Source: Clostridiales bacterium PH28_bin88
GTDB taxonomy: Bacteria; Bacillota; PH28-bin88
DNA: 64,000 nt
Assembly (NCBI GenBank): GCA_000987045.1
Contig: LAKY01000067.1
Coordinates: 25,353-89,352 of the forward strand
Direction: 5' to 3'
The position numbers and the translations under genes were made by a program. Positions 45,553 to 54,152 of the stretch are shown here, in pieces; the first letter of the stretch is position 1, and every line of letters starts with the position of its first letter. Below the pieces are notes generated by a model. That model was not told the origin of the DNA. It did no database searches and saw only the letters and a list, made by a program, of their open reading frames with translations.

Positions 45553-45804
45553 GTGACCTCCTGCGAGGAGAGTGTGCACGGCAGTTGCTGAGGACCGCCG
45601 GAGGACGTTGGGCAACGTCCACAGGCGGAAAATACGGAACACTGTATGGTATGCGGCAGTGTGCTGGTATATCTGTCGCTGGGCAAACCACTGACCTGCT
45701 ACCATTGTGGAAAGAATGAGAGGGGCTACGTCCGCTGTACCCAAGGCCATTACGTCTGTGACAACTGCCATGGGAAGGACATCCCCGATTCAGTGAAAGA
45801 CTAG
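45553..45804 (+). CDS. DUF5714-like selenoprotein with in-frame UGA
   Basis: An 83-codon frame from GTG 45553 (behind AAGGAGGG) passes through TGA at 45589-45591 (residue 13, in HGSCUGPP) and ends at TAG 45802. The downstream part is a Cys-rich domain with HCMVCGS (C31, C34), CYHC (C49, C52), RCTQGHYVCDNCH (C62, C69, C72), matching the start of DUF5714 proteins. A perfect SECIS-like double stem begins 4 bases after the TGA. The protein is a short version of the family. Role unknown; metalloid or selenium methyltransferase context is possible. Confidence 0.85.
45595..45628 (+). promoter_or_regulatory. Bacterial SECIS hairpin of the DUF5714-like selenoprotein
   Basis: Outer stem CCGCC (45595-45599) / GGCGG (45624-45628) and inner stem GGACGTT (45603-45609) / AACGTCC (45614-45620) with apical loop GGGC. 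Short G-rich loop and distance from the UGA fit bSECIS rules. Confidence 0.8.
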
Positions 45805-45958
45805 GCATGGTTTAAAAATGATGTCGCAATGCTCCTAATACCCCGCGAGTGTATTGCATTCCAACCCTGGGCATAGTAAGATGCAAAATAGGTACTGGCA
45901 CCTTCTGCCAGCACCTGTGCTGGAGTAATTAACACACCACTAAAAGGGGGAAATAGCG

Positions 45959-46699
45959 GTGCCTATAGATCCGGTAGCGCTGCGGTTAGGACCGTTGGAA
46001 ATCCGGTGGTACGGCGTGCTGATGGCAACCGCCGTTGCTGTTGGAACATACCTGGCTTATAAGGAAGCGGAAAGGCAACGGGTTAATCCCGACCACGTCG
46101 TAAACCTGGTGCTCCTCGCCGCTCCCCTTGGGTGGATCGGGGCAAGGTTGTACTTTGTGCTTTTTCAATGGGACTATTACGGTCAAAACTTGGCCGAGAT
46201 TCCCAAAGTCTGGCACGGAGGCTTGGCGATTCACGGCGGTCTCATTACCGGTGTGCTGGTAGGGTGGCTGTTTACCAGGAAGTACCGGTTGAACTTCTGG
46301 CAAATGGCCGACATCATAGCCCCCAGTGTTATTCTAGGCCAGGCCATCGGGCGGTGGGGTAACTTTTTCAACCAGGAAGCTTACGGTTACCCCACAGACC
46401 TCCCGTGGGCCATGTACATCGCCGGGGAGTACCGGCATCCCACCTTTCTTTACGAGTCTCTCTGGAACCTGGGAGTTTTCCTGTTCTTACTGTGGTTCCG
46501 CCGCCGGCGCGACCGGGTTTGGGGAGAGGTTTTCCTCGCTTACCTGGGGTTATACTCTCTTGGCAGGTTCTGGGTGGAGGGTTTGCGCACCGACAGCTTG
46601 ATGCTGGGCCCACTCCGGGCTGCCCAGGTGGTCAGCCTGGTTACCATTGTGGCTGTGCTGGCGCTGGCTTCCTGGCGAAGAACCCGGGCCGGAACGTGA
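45959..46699 (+). CDS. lgt: Prolipoprotein diacylglyceryl transferase
   Basis: Membrane enzyme transferring diacylglycerol to the lipobox Cys of lipoproteins. The 246-residue protein has about seven hydrophobic segments, the HGGLAIHGG motif near residue 98 and the Lgt signature GRWGNFFNQEAYG near 134. GTG 45959 follows AAAGGGGG. The 150-base gap upstream has a small hairpin but no clear promoter. Confidence 0.95.
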   Translation: MPIDPVALRLGPLEIRWYGVLMATAVAVGTYLAYKEAERQRVNPDHVVNLVLLAAPLGWIGARLYFVLFQWDYYGQNLAEIPKVWHGGLAIHGGLITGVLVGWLFTRKYRLNFWQMADIIAPSVILGQAIGRWGNFFNQEAYGYPTDLPWAMYIAGEYRHPTFLYESLWNLGVFLFLLWFRRRRDRVWGEVFLAYLGLYSLGRFWVEGLRTDSLMLGPLRAAQVVSLVTIVAVLALASWRRTRAGT

Positions 46700-46812
46700 C
46701 GCGGAAAAGCATGAACCGCAGGCTTTAATCCGAATTAAGACTAAAGTGGTTGCCGCCCGGGTACCCAGTCTGTAGCACAGAATATCCAGCATGTACCAGG
46801 CGCTTTTTATGA

Positions 46813-46846
46813 GATGGGTAGTATTTGGCCCGTCTTATTTTTATGA
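46813..46846 (+). terminator. Terminator after lgt
   Basis: GATGGG (46813-46818) / CCCGTC (46829-46834) stem followed by TTATTTTTA. The rest of the 272-base gap before the next gene shows no other feature. Confidence 0.55.
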
Positions 46847-46971
46847 AAATGAACGGGTGTCGCGGTAAGCCTATGGGATTCAGCTAACCAATGGATGATT
46901 ATTGTTCCCGTATTTTCCCATGAATTGCGGAATATCAATAATTAAGACGTGCTGGAATGGGGTGAGTGGGG

Positions 46972-48426
46972 ATGGGCGGGGCTTCCCGGAGGAGTCGACT
47001 TTTATTTCCGGTGCTGGGAATGGGTTTGCTGGTATTGCTATTATTCTCAATCATAATCGTGTTTTTGTTGGCCGGTGAAGCCAAGGCGTCCGGCACCATT
47101 TACCGCGGGGTAAAGGTTGGGCCGGTGGACCTCGGTGGACTCCGCGATGTTGAGGCGCGGGGACGACTGGAGCATTTTGCGCTGCAGAAACAGTCAGATC
47201 ATGTACGCCTGATCGTTGGGGAAAAATCCTGGGAGGTCTCTTTGGCCGAACTTGGGGCCGGGATCGACGTGGAGGAAGCTCTGGTGCGGGCCAGTCGGTA
47301 TGGCCGGGAGGGGCATTTTTTCAACCGGTTAAGCCAGCGGTGGCATGCCAACAAATTCGGCGCCCAACTTCCGGTGCCATATTTCGTCCGGGAGGACGAA
47401 GCGACGGCCAAGATCGCCGAACTGGCCAGAGAGGTGAACATTCCCCCCACGGACGCATCCCTGTCCGTCGGCGATGATGATTCGGTCCATGTTCTTCCGG
47501 CGGCGCCCGGCCGTGAGGTGGACTTAACTGCAGCGGTGATCAAGCTTAAAGATGAGATCAATCATGAGCATCCGGAAATCAGGCTGGAAATCCGGGCCGT
47601 TCCTCCCGGAGTAGAGACATCTCAGATCGAAGCTATGCAGATCAAAGGCCTGATGTCTGTATTCGTGACCAAGTTCAATCCGGCTAATACCAACCGGGTA
47701 GAAAATATCCAGGTGGCCGCCGCTGCCTTACATGATCACCTGATTGCCCCCGGGGAGACCTTTTCCTTCAACCAGGTGGTGGGTCCCCGGTCTACCGAAG
47801 CAGGTTACAAGGAAGCCATAGTCATTGAGGAAAATGAGTTCCGGCCGGGGGTGGGCGGGGGTGTATGCCAGGTTTCCACTACCCTTTATAACGCGGTGCT
47901 GCGGGCCAACCTCCCCATTGCGGAACGGCGCCGGCACTCCCTGGTCGTTGATTACGTGCCTGTAGGCACCGATGCCACGGTGGTTTATGGCATCACCGAC
48001 TTAAAATTTATAAATGACACGACAGGTTACCTGTTACTGCGTACCCGGGTGGCTCAAGATAAATTAACGGTGAAGATTTTTGGCAATAACGAGGACCTGC
48101 CGGAAGTCACCATCCTGAGTGAGGTAGAAGAGGTGATTGCACCACCCGTAAAGGAGGTTCAGGATCCTGCACTGCCAGCCGGCAGGGTGATGGTGGAACA
48201 GGAAGGGAAGCGGGGATACCGGACTAAGGTCACCCGGCTGGCGAGACAGGGAGGTCTAGTGGTCAGTACTGAGGTGATTTCCCGGGACCTCTACCCACCC
48301 GTCCCGCGGGTGGTCCGGTTGGGGACGGGGCCGGTGCAGGAATCCCCGATTCCCGCCCCGGTTGAGGGTACAGAAAGCCAAGGGGTCCCGGTGACTGGAG
48401 CGGGGGGCGCCAGGGATAACGGGTAG
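46972..48426 (+). CDS. VanW-family protein with peptidoglycan-binding-4 and G5 regions
   Basis: A protein of about 484 residues with an N-terminal membrane anchor (about residues 10-35), peptidoglycan-binding-4-like repeats (residues 40-220), the VanW domain (FSFNQVVGPRSTEAGYKEA, GGGVCQVSTTLYNAVLRANL near 300), and a C-terminal G5-like domain (ALPAGRVMVEQEGKRGYRTKV). Likely a cell-wall-associated protein; VanW itself has no proven function. Choice of ATG 46972 over GTG 46966 is marginal. Confidence 0.88.
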   Translation: MGGASRRSRLLFPVLGMGLLVLLLFSIIIVFLLAGEAKASGTIYRGVKVGPVDLGGLRDVEARGRLEHFALQKQSDHVRLIVGEKSWEVSLAELGAGIDVEEALVRASRYGREGHFFNRLSQRWHANKFGAQLPVPYFVREDEATAKIAELAREVNIPPTDASLSVGDDDSVHVLPAAPGREVDLTAAVIKLKDEINHEHPEIRLEIRAVPPGVETSQIEAMQIKGLMSVFVTKFNPANTNRVENIQVAAAALHDHLIAPGETFSFNQVVGPRSTEAGYKEAIVIEENEFRPGVGGGVCQVSTTLYNAVLRANLPIAERRRHSLVVDYVPVGTDATVVYGITDLKFINDTTGYLLLRTRVAQDKLTVKIFGNNEDLPEVTILSEVEEVIAPPVKEVQDPALPAGRVMVEQEGKRGYRTKVTRLARQGGLVVSTEVISRDLYPPVPRVVRLGTGPVQESPIPAPVEGTESQGVPVTGAGGARDNG

Positions 48427-48435
48427 CGTTATACC

Positions 48436-48464
48436 TTGCTGTGGAAAGGGATGGGGTGTATAAT
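48436..48464 (+). promoter_or_regulatory. Promoter of mltG
   Basis: TTGCTG at 48436-48441, a 17-base spacer and TATAAT at 48459-48464. Confidence 0.7.
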
Positions 48465-48498
48465 AGGGGCAGCATAGAATCGACAAAAGGAGACAACC

Positions 48499-49581
48499 AT
48501 GTCCACTTATGCCCCCGAACCTCGCCCGGCCCCCCAGGAACAGTTGACAGTCTCGCCGGCTGCCAGACCCTACTGGCGGAAACTTGCTCTGTGGGTCATC
48601 GCGGCGGTGCTGGGAGCGGCTGTGATAGCCTTTGTTCAGGTCAGGACTCTGATGGCCCCTGTTAGTGCTATCCCCGAACCAGAGGCAACAGTGGTGGTAC
48701 CCGCCAGGGCTTCTGCAACCCAGATTGCTTCCCTGTTGTCCGAACGGGGACTTATCAGGAGTAAATGGCTTTTCTTGGCCTATGCCCGCTACGCCGGGTT
48801 GGACAAACGTCTTAAGGCCGGTGAGTATGCCATCAGCCCGGCGGATTCCCTGGGCCAGGTGGTGGACAAACTGACGAAGGGGCAGGTTCTTACCTATACC
48901 TTTACCATTCCCGAGGGATACACCCTTGCTCAAATGGCGGATGTGCTGGCGAACAAAGGGTTAGCCGACCGGGAGCGATTCTTGAGGATTGCGGCGGAGA
49001 GTGATTTCGACTTTCCGTTCCTGGAGGGGATCCCCAAAGGGGCCAACCGCCTGGAAGGGTTCCTTTTTCCTGATACCTACAGGGTGTCGAGGGGGGTTAC
49101 GGAGGAACAACTTATTGAAATGATGCTTCGCCGGTTTGGCCGGGTCTACACCGATGAATTCCGGCAAAGGGCGTCTCAGATGGGGATGACCACTCTTCAG
49201 GTAGTCACCCTGGCCTCTATCATTGAGCGGGAAGCCAAAAAAGCCGAAGAGCGTCCCCTGGTTTCCGCGGTGTTCCACAACCGGATTGAGAAGAACTGGT
49301 ACCTGGAATCCTGCGCCACCATCCAGTACATCCTGGGTGAACCCAAAGAGATCCTCACTTATGAAGACCTGGCTATCGATTCGCCTTACAACACATACAA
49401 GTACGGCGGCCTGCCCCCGGGGCCTATTGCCGCCCCGGGCGAATCCTCGCTAATGGCGGCCCTCAACCCGGCAGACGTCGACTACATGTTTTTCGTGGTG
49501 AAACCCGACGGCTCCCACGCTTTTGCCAGGACCCTGGCAGAACACAACGCCAACAAGCGCAAGTACCTGCCCAAAAACTAA
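48499..49581 (+). CDS. mltG: Endolytic murein transglycosylase MltG
   Basis: Membrane-anchored lytic transglycosylase that cuts nascent peptidoglycan and sets glycan length. The 360-residue protein has one N-terminal membrane segment (about 28-48), a LysM-like region, and the YceG domain with LEGFLFPDTYRV, the catalytic Glu in LASIIEREAKKAEERPLVSAVFHNR near 245, and SPYNTYKYGGLPPGPIAAPG. ATG 48499 follows AAAGGAG. Confidence 0.95.
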   Translation: MSTYAPEPRPAPQEQLTVSPAARPYWRKLALWVIAAVLGAAVIAFVQVRTLMAPVSAIPEPEATVVVPARASATQIASLLSERGLIRSKWLFLAYARYAGLDKRLKAGEYAISPADSLGQVVDKLTKGQVLTYTFTIPEGYTLAQMADVLANKGLADRERFLRIAAESDFDFPFLEGIPKGANRLEGFLFPDTYRVSRGVTEEQLIEMMLRRFGRVYTDEFRQRASQMGMTTLQVVTLASIIEREAKKAEERPLVSAVFHNRIEKNWYLESCATIQYILGEPKEILTYEDLAIDSPYNTYKYGGLPPGPIAAPGESSLMAALNPADVDYMFFVVKPDGSHAFARTLAEHNANKRKYLPKN

Positions 49582-49600
49582 CCCCCATCAGGGGGTTTGC
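49580..49600 (+). terminator. Hairpin after mltG
   Basis: AACCCCC / GGGGGTT stem with a 4-base loop overlapping the stop; the T run is short, so efficiency is uncertain. Confidence 0.5.
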
Positions 49601-49740
49601 CTATTGTATGATAGTTTGGGGTTTGCGGCAAACTGCTTGTTAACAACGTGTAAACCGGAGACCTGCGCCGGGAAGGAAACCTGAGCAAAAGCCGCCCACG
49701 GATTTTTGCATTACTTCTGGGATTGGGGGAGTTCGTACCC

Positions 49741-50997
49741 ATGGTGGAGACTCATAAAATACCGGAATTGCTGGCTCCTGCGGGTAACCTGGAAAAGTTA
49801 AAAGTGGCAGTGCTTTATGGCGCCGATGCAGTGTACCTGGGGGGTAAGCGATTCAGCCTGCGGGCGGGAGCGGACAACTTCACTCCGGAGGAAATGGCAG
49901 GTGGGGTGGCCTTTGCCCGGAATAGGGGAGTAAAGGTCTACGTTACGATCAATATCTTCGCCCACAACCACGACCTGCCCGGGCTGCCGGGATACCTCCG
50001 GGAATTGGCTGAAGTCGGTGTGGATGGGTTGATCATCTCCGATCTTGGGGTGGTCCAGATAGCACAGGAAACGGTTCCGCACATGCCCATCCACCTGAGC
50101 ACCCAGGCAAATACCACCAATTGGGCCAGCGCCCGGTTTTGGGAAACCCGGGGGATCCGGCGTATCGTTCTGGCGCGGGAACTGTCCCTGGAGGAGATCC
50201 GCCAGGTGCGGGAGCGGGTGAGCGTAGAACTGGAGGCCTTTGTCCACGGGGCTATGTGCATTTCCTATTCCGGCCGCTGCCTGCTGAGCTATTACCTGGC
50301 CGGACGGGATGCCAACCGGGGCGAGTGCGCCCACCCCTGCCGCTGGCGCTACCGGCTGGTAGAAGAGAAGCGACCGGGGGAATACCTGCCCATCGAGGAG
50401 GACGACCGGGGTAGTCATATTCTCAGTTCCCGGGACCTATGCATGATTGAACATATCCCCGAACTGGTGGCTGCCGGCCTCAGCAGCTTGAAGATCGAGG
50501 GGAGAGTCAAGAGTGTACACTACGTGGCCACGGTAGTCAAAGCTTACCGGGAGGCCCTGGATGCGTACACCAGCAACCCCGTGGACTTTTACTGCCGGGA
50601 GGAGTGGCTGGAAGAACTGGCCAAGGCGGGCACTCGCGATTTCACCACCGGTTTTTATTTTGGACCTCCCGGGTCGCGGGACCACCAGTACGTGAAGCCC
50701 GCTGCCGACACGGGGAGCGAGTTTATCGGGCTGGTGAAAGAATACGATCCGGCCACCGCTCAAGCACTGGTGGAGCAGCGCAACCGCTTTTTCTTAGGGG
50801 ATGAGGTGGAGTTTCTCCCGCCCCGGGGAACCACCTGGCGTCAGCCCATTACTTACATGGAAAATCAAGGAGGAGAACCCATCAAAGAAGCCCCGCATCC
50901 CCAGCAGTTGGTTCGCATGCCGGTCTCGCGGCCGGTGGAGCCGTATACCCTGTTGAGGAAATCGGCTCCAACGACATTACATCATTCCACTTGGTGA
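49741..50997 (+). CDS. U32-family peptidase / tRNA hydroxylation protein-like
   Basis: A 418-residue U32 family protein: ELLAPAGNLEKLKVAVLYGADAVYLGG at the start, FVHGAMCISYSGRCLLSYYLAGRDANRGECAHPCRWRY near residue 170 with the Cys cluster of the family, and SLKIEGRVKSVHYVA near 247. Homologues next to mltG in Firmicutes (YrrN/YrrO, TrhP) make 5-hydroxyuridine in tRNA from prephenate-dependent chemistry; proteolysis is less likely. ATG 49741 follows GGGGGAG. The 3' end overlaps the convergent small gene by 16 bases. Confidence 0.9.
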   Translation: MVETHKIPELLAPAGNLEKLKVAVLYGADAVYLGGKRFSLRAGADNFTPEEMAGGVAFARNRGVKVYVTINIFAHNHDLPGLPGYLRELAEVGVDGLIISDLGVVQIAQETVPHMPIHLSTQANTTNWASARFWETRGIRRIVLARELSLEEIRQVRERVSVELEAFVHGAMCISYSGRCLLSYYLAGRDANRGECAHPCRWRYRLVEEKRPGEYLPIEEDDRGSHILSSRDLCMIEHIPELVAAGLSSLKIEGRVKSVHYVATVVKAYREALDAYTSNPVDFYCREEWLEELAKAGTRDFTTGFYFGPPGSRDHQYVKPAADTGSEFIGLVKEYDPATAQALVEQRNRFFLGDEVEFLPPRGTTWRQPITYMENQGGEPIKEAPHPQQLVRMPVSRPVEPYTLLRKSAPTTLHHSTW

Positions 50998-51179
50998 GTG
51001 GATTTTTTCTTTTCTTGATGGCTTCGAAACCAACCTTCCCAGTTTTCCTCGCTGTAATTTTCAGCCAGCGGGCAAAGGTTAGTTCCTCGCATGCAGACCC
51101 AGCAGTTGGCGCAGCGTCGCTCCCTTTGCTGCCGCCTGCGGGATCCGTCCTTGGTCTTATGGAGCTTTTTGCCGGCCAT
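50982..51179 (-). CDS. 65-residue Cys4 protein, convergent with the U32 gene
   Basis: A small basic protein with four Cys in CANCWVCMRGTNLCPL (near residues 23-38) followed by an aromatic segment ENWEGWFRSHQEK. This looks like a metal- or Fe-S-binding motif. ATG 51179 has a good ribosome site (TTTAGGAG). It overlaps the end of the opposite-strand U32 gene by 16 bases. I prefer it over the competing plus-strand frame because of the Cys motif and the ribosome site. Family not recognised. Confidence 0.6.
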   Translation of the reverse strand: MAGKKLHKTKDGSRRRQQRERRCANCWVCMRGTNLCPLAENYSEENWEGWFRSHQEKKKSTHQVE

Positions 51180-51356
51180 TGCGTCACTCCTAAATGCTAG
51201 TGGGTTGCGTTGAAGTCTATTTTACCAGATCGGCCGGCGAACGAGGAGGGGTATTTGCCATATAATATTTGTTGAAGGATTTACCCGCAATCAAGGTTTA
51301 GCTAGGACGGGGTTTGCCTACACTATAGCCAGGAAAAGGCTTTGAGGTGGTGTTAT

Positions 51357-53147
51357 ATGCAGATCCGGCCTCAACAAGTGTGGCGCATATCTTGGCTGTT
51401 GATAGCATTCCTTCTGGCTTTTGCTGCTCTGGAGGTTCGCATGGCCTATATCCAGGTTGTGAAGGGGCCCCAGTACGCGGCTGCTGCTGCCAGGGCTCAC
51501 TCGCAGATTGTACCTGGAGAACAGTTCCCGCGGGGGAACATCCTGGATCGGTATGGGAGGGTATTGTCAGACCCGGGAGAACGGATGGGTGTAGTGATGT
51601 TTCCCGGCATGGTGAAGGACTATGAAAACACCGCTCGTCAACTGGAACGAATGCTAGGCATATCGACCGCCAGAGCCCAGTCTTCACAGCCTTTCATCGT
51701 AAGAAGTGGGCTCAATCCTTCTGAAGTGGCTGCCCTTACAGCAGCGCGGTTACCCGGGGTTTACCTGCTGCCCGTGGATGACAGGTATGGCCCTGATGCA
51801 TTGGCTACTCACCTGGTGGGGTATATTGGCAAGATCGACAGCCGCACCTGGGAGAAGTTAAAAGCATCGGGGAAGACGGTGGAAACGGCGACCAACGATC
51901 AGAAAGTGTATCGCCGGGACGACGTGATTGGAGTTAAAGGGATCGAGGCCCAGTACGAAGACTTTCTGAAAGCACTGGAGCCACGTTACCTTTGGTCCGC
52001 CACAGTGGATGCCCGGGGTAACATGGTATCCGGCCTGGGTTTTAACCGTGTGGTTAACCCTCCGGGCGATACGGGCCGCGCTGATGTGGTCCTAACCGTT
52101 GACCGTGATATCCAGGAACTGGTCGAACGGGCCATGGACCGGGGGGTACCAAGAGGGGCGGTAGTGGTGTTGGATGTGGCTACAGGAGAAGTTTTGGCTA
52201 TGGCCAGCCGCCCAGACTATAATCAGGGGTGGCCCGCCGATACCCTCGAACCGGGTCGCGCCCCGGATAACCCTTTCCTTAACCGGGCGCTTGAGCACTA
52301 TTTTCCTGGTTCGATCTTTAAGACCGTGGTGGCAGCGGCGGCTCTGGAGGAAGGACTGGTCACCCCGCAGGAGAAGTTCGTTTGCAGTGGAGCTTACGTC
52401 TTTGACACCGGCCTTTCTATCTCCTGTTGGAAAAAGGAGGGGCACGGCGAGTTGACCTTTCAGGAAGCACTGGCGGTTTCCTGTAACCCGACCTTTATCG
52501 AAGTGGGCTTGCGGTTGGGGCGAGAGAGGCTTCTCAAGTATGCCGGCCGTTTTGGGCTGGACAAGGACACCCTTATCGGCTACCAGTTGCCGGCGGGACC
52601 TGCCCCGATTAGCATTGACAGGTACGGGCCTGGTAAGGTGGCTAACGCTTCCTTGGGCCAGGAAGGGGTGCGCTTGACGCCGTTGCAGGTAGCGGGAATC
52701 ATGGCAACTGTAGCCAGGGGAGGGCAGCATCTGTCGCCGAAAATTGTGCGGGAAGTGGTTGACAGCCAGGGCAAAGTAATAAAGGAATTCAATTCAGCAG
52801 CACCGGTGCGGGCTATTTCCCCGGAAACCTCAGCCCTGCTCAAGCAAATGCTGGAGTCGGTCACCACCGGGGGTACCGGCAGAGAGGCCTGGGTAACAGG
52901 GTGGGGCAGCGCGGGCAAAACCAGTTCGGCGGAGAGCGGCAGTATTGATCAAGCGGGCCAAAGTATAACCAACGCATGGTTTGCCGGCTACGCACCGCTG
53001 GTGAATCCCCGGTATGCCCTGGCGGTTCTGGTTGAAGGAGGGCCATCAGGTGGGAGCGCCGCTGCGCCGGTTTTTAGAGTGATTATTGAGGGTATTCGCG
53101 AACTTGAAGCCCGTCGCGCCGCTAACCTCTCACCATCAGCCCGTTGA
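51357..53147 (+). CDS. Class B penicillin-binding protein (transpeptidase)
   Basis: A 596-residue membrane-anchored D,D-transpeptidase: N-terminal anchor (about residues 10-30), PBP dimer domain (QFPRGNILDRYGRVL), and transpeptidase domain with SxxK as SIFK near residue 320, SxN as SCN near 377 and KTS in GSAGKTSSAESG near 520, where the usual sequence is KTG. It resembles elongation/sporulation PBPs of Firmicutes. ATG 51357 follows GAGGTGG. The gap upstream contains TATAAT at 51261 without a good -35. Confidence 0.9.
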   Translation: MQIRPQQVWRISWLLIAFLLAFAALEVRMAYIQVVKGPQYAAAAARAHSQIVPGEQFPRGNILDRYGRVLSDPGERMGVVMFPGMVKDYENTARQLERMLGISTARAQSSQPFIVRSGLNPSEVAALTAARLPGVYLLPVDDRYGPDALATHLVGYIGKIDSRTWEKLKASGKTVETATNDQKVYRRDDVIGVKGIEAQYEDFLKALEPRYLWSATVDARGNMVSGLGFNRVVNPPGDTGRADVVLTVDRDIQELVERAMDRGVPRGAVVVLDVATGEVLAMASRPDYNQGWPADTLEPGRAPDNPFLNRALEHYFPGSIFKTVVAAAALEEGLVTPQEKFVCSGAYVFDTGLSISCWKKEGHGELTFQEALAVSCNPTFIEVGLRLGRERLLKYAGRFGLDKDTLIGYQLPAGPAPISIDRYGPGKVANASLGQEGVRLTPLQVAGIMATVARGGQHLSPKIVREVVDSQGKVIKEFNSAAPVRAISPETSALLKQMLESVTTGGTGREAWVTGWGSAGKTSSAESGSIDQAGQSITNAWFAGYAPLVNPRYALAVLVEGGPSGGSAAAPVFRVIIEGIRELEARRAANLSPSAR

Positions 53148-53235
53148 AAAGGAAGCAGCGGTAGAGGAGGCAGGATTTCCTTGACACAGCGCTTTGGAGG
53201 GGACGGGTAGAAGCATTTTACGGGGGGAAAAAGGA

Positions 53236-54152
53236 TTGGCAGAATCAAGCAATTCACAGCAGGTTGTGTACGAAGTAGCACTGGTGGGTTGCGGGCCAGC
53301 AGCCCTATCCGCTGCCATCAATCTCCAAATACGCCGCAAAAAACTGCTGCTGCTGGGGGTGGAGTTCTGCACGCCCAAATTACACAAATCGCCTCGGGTG
53401 GATAATTACCTGGGTTTTCCCGGAATTAAAGGGGAAGATCTACGGGAGGCTTTTCTCGATCACGTGGCGAAGATGGGTATTAATATCACGCCAGGACGGG
53501 TAGAGGCGGTAGAACCGGTGGGCGACAATTTTGTCTTGCAAACCGGGGAGGGGAAATACCTGGCCCGGGCGGTGATTATCGCCACCGGTGTCAGCCGGGT
53601 TCAGCCCCTGCCGGGCAGGAAGAATTTCTGGGCCGGGGGTTGAGCTACTGCGCCACCTGCGATGGCCCGCTGTTCGGCGACAAGGAGGTGGCAGTGCTGG
53701 CTTACAGTCCTGAGGGGGAAGGAGAGGCTGCTTTCCTGGCAGAGATATGCCGCCGGGTATACTACTTTCCTCTCTACCAGGGAGAACCGGCGGTAGCCTC
53801 CGAGCGGGTGCAGGTGATGAAGGGTAAACCGGGAGGGGTAAGAGGTAACGGGTTTTTAACCCTCCTGGAACTGGACGGTGGGAACCTTCTCCCGGTGGAT
53901 GGGGTTTTTGTCATCAGGGAAACAGTGCCGGTGGACCAACTGGTGCCTGGAGTGGCTACCACCCCGCAGGGAGCTATCCAGGTGGACCGGGAAATGGCAA
54001 CTACCGTACCGGGGATCTTTGCGGCCGGCGATTGCACTGGAGGGCCTTACCAGTTACCCAAAGCGGTAGGGGAGGGCGTGGTAGCCGCCCTTAGCGCCGT
54101 GCGGTACCTGGACAGAAAAGGGACACCCTCACCTGCGGGCCGGGAGGGTTAA
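53236..54152 (+). pseudogene. Thioredoxin-reductase-like flavoprotein, frameshifted
   Basis: Two frames together encode one thioredoxin-reductase-like protein. The first (TTG 53236 to TGA 53641) has VGCGPAALSAAI and ends ...LPGRKNFWAGG. The second frame, -1 relative to it, continues with EEFLGRGLSYCATCDGPLFG. Because the second frame already encodes the expected EEFLGRG residues from 53619 on, a single base is missing between about 53614 and 53622. This indicates an indel or sequencing error, not programmed slippage. The NADPH-site GxGxxA is absent (AYSPEGEGEAA), resembling ferredoxin- or flavin-dependent reductases. FAD site GIFAAGDCTGG is intact. Confidence 0.8.

Noticed and set aside
48441..48665. 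74-codon frame overlapping the start of mltG
   Set aside because: Out of frame with mltG, which has a promoter, ribosome site and full family similarity.
53610..53643. Programmed -1 frameshift at GGGGGT before the UGA
   Set aside because: The second frame already encodes the conserved EEFLGRG residues upstream of the G run, so an upstream 1-base indel explains the data better.
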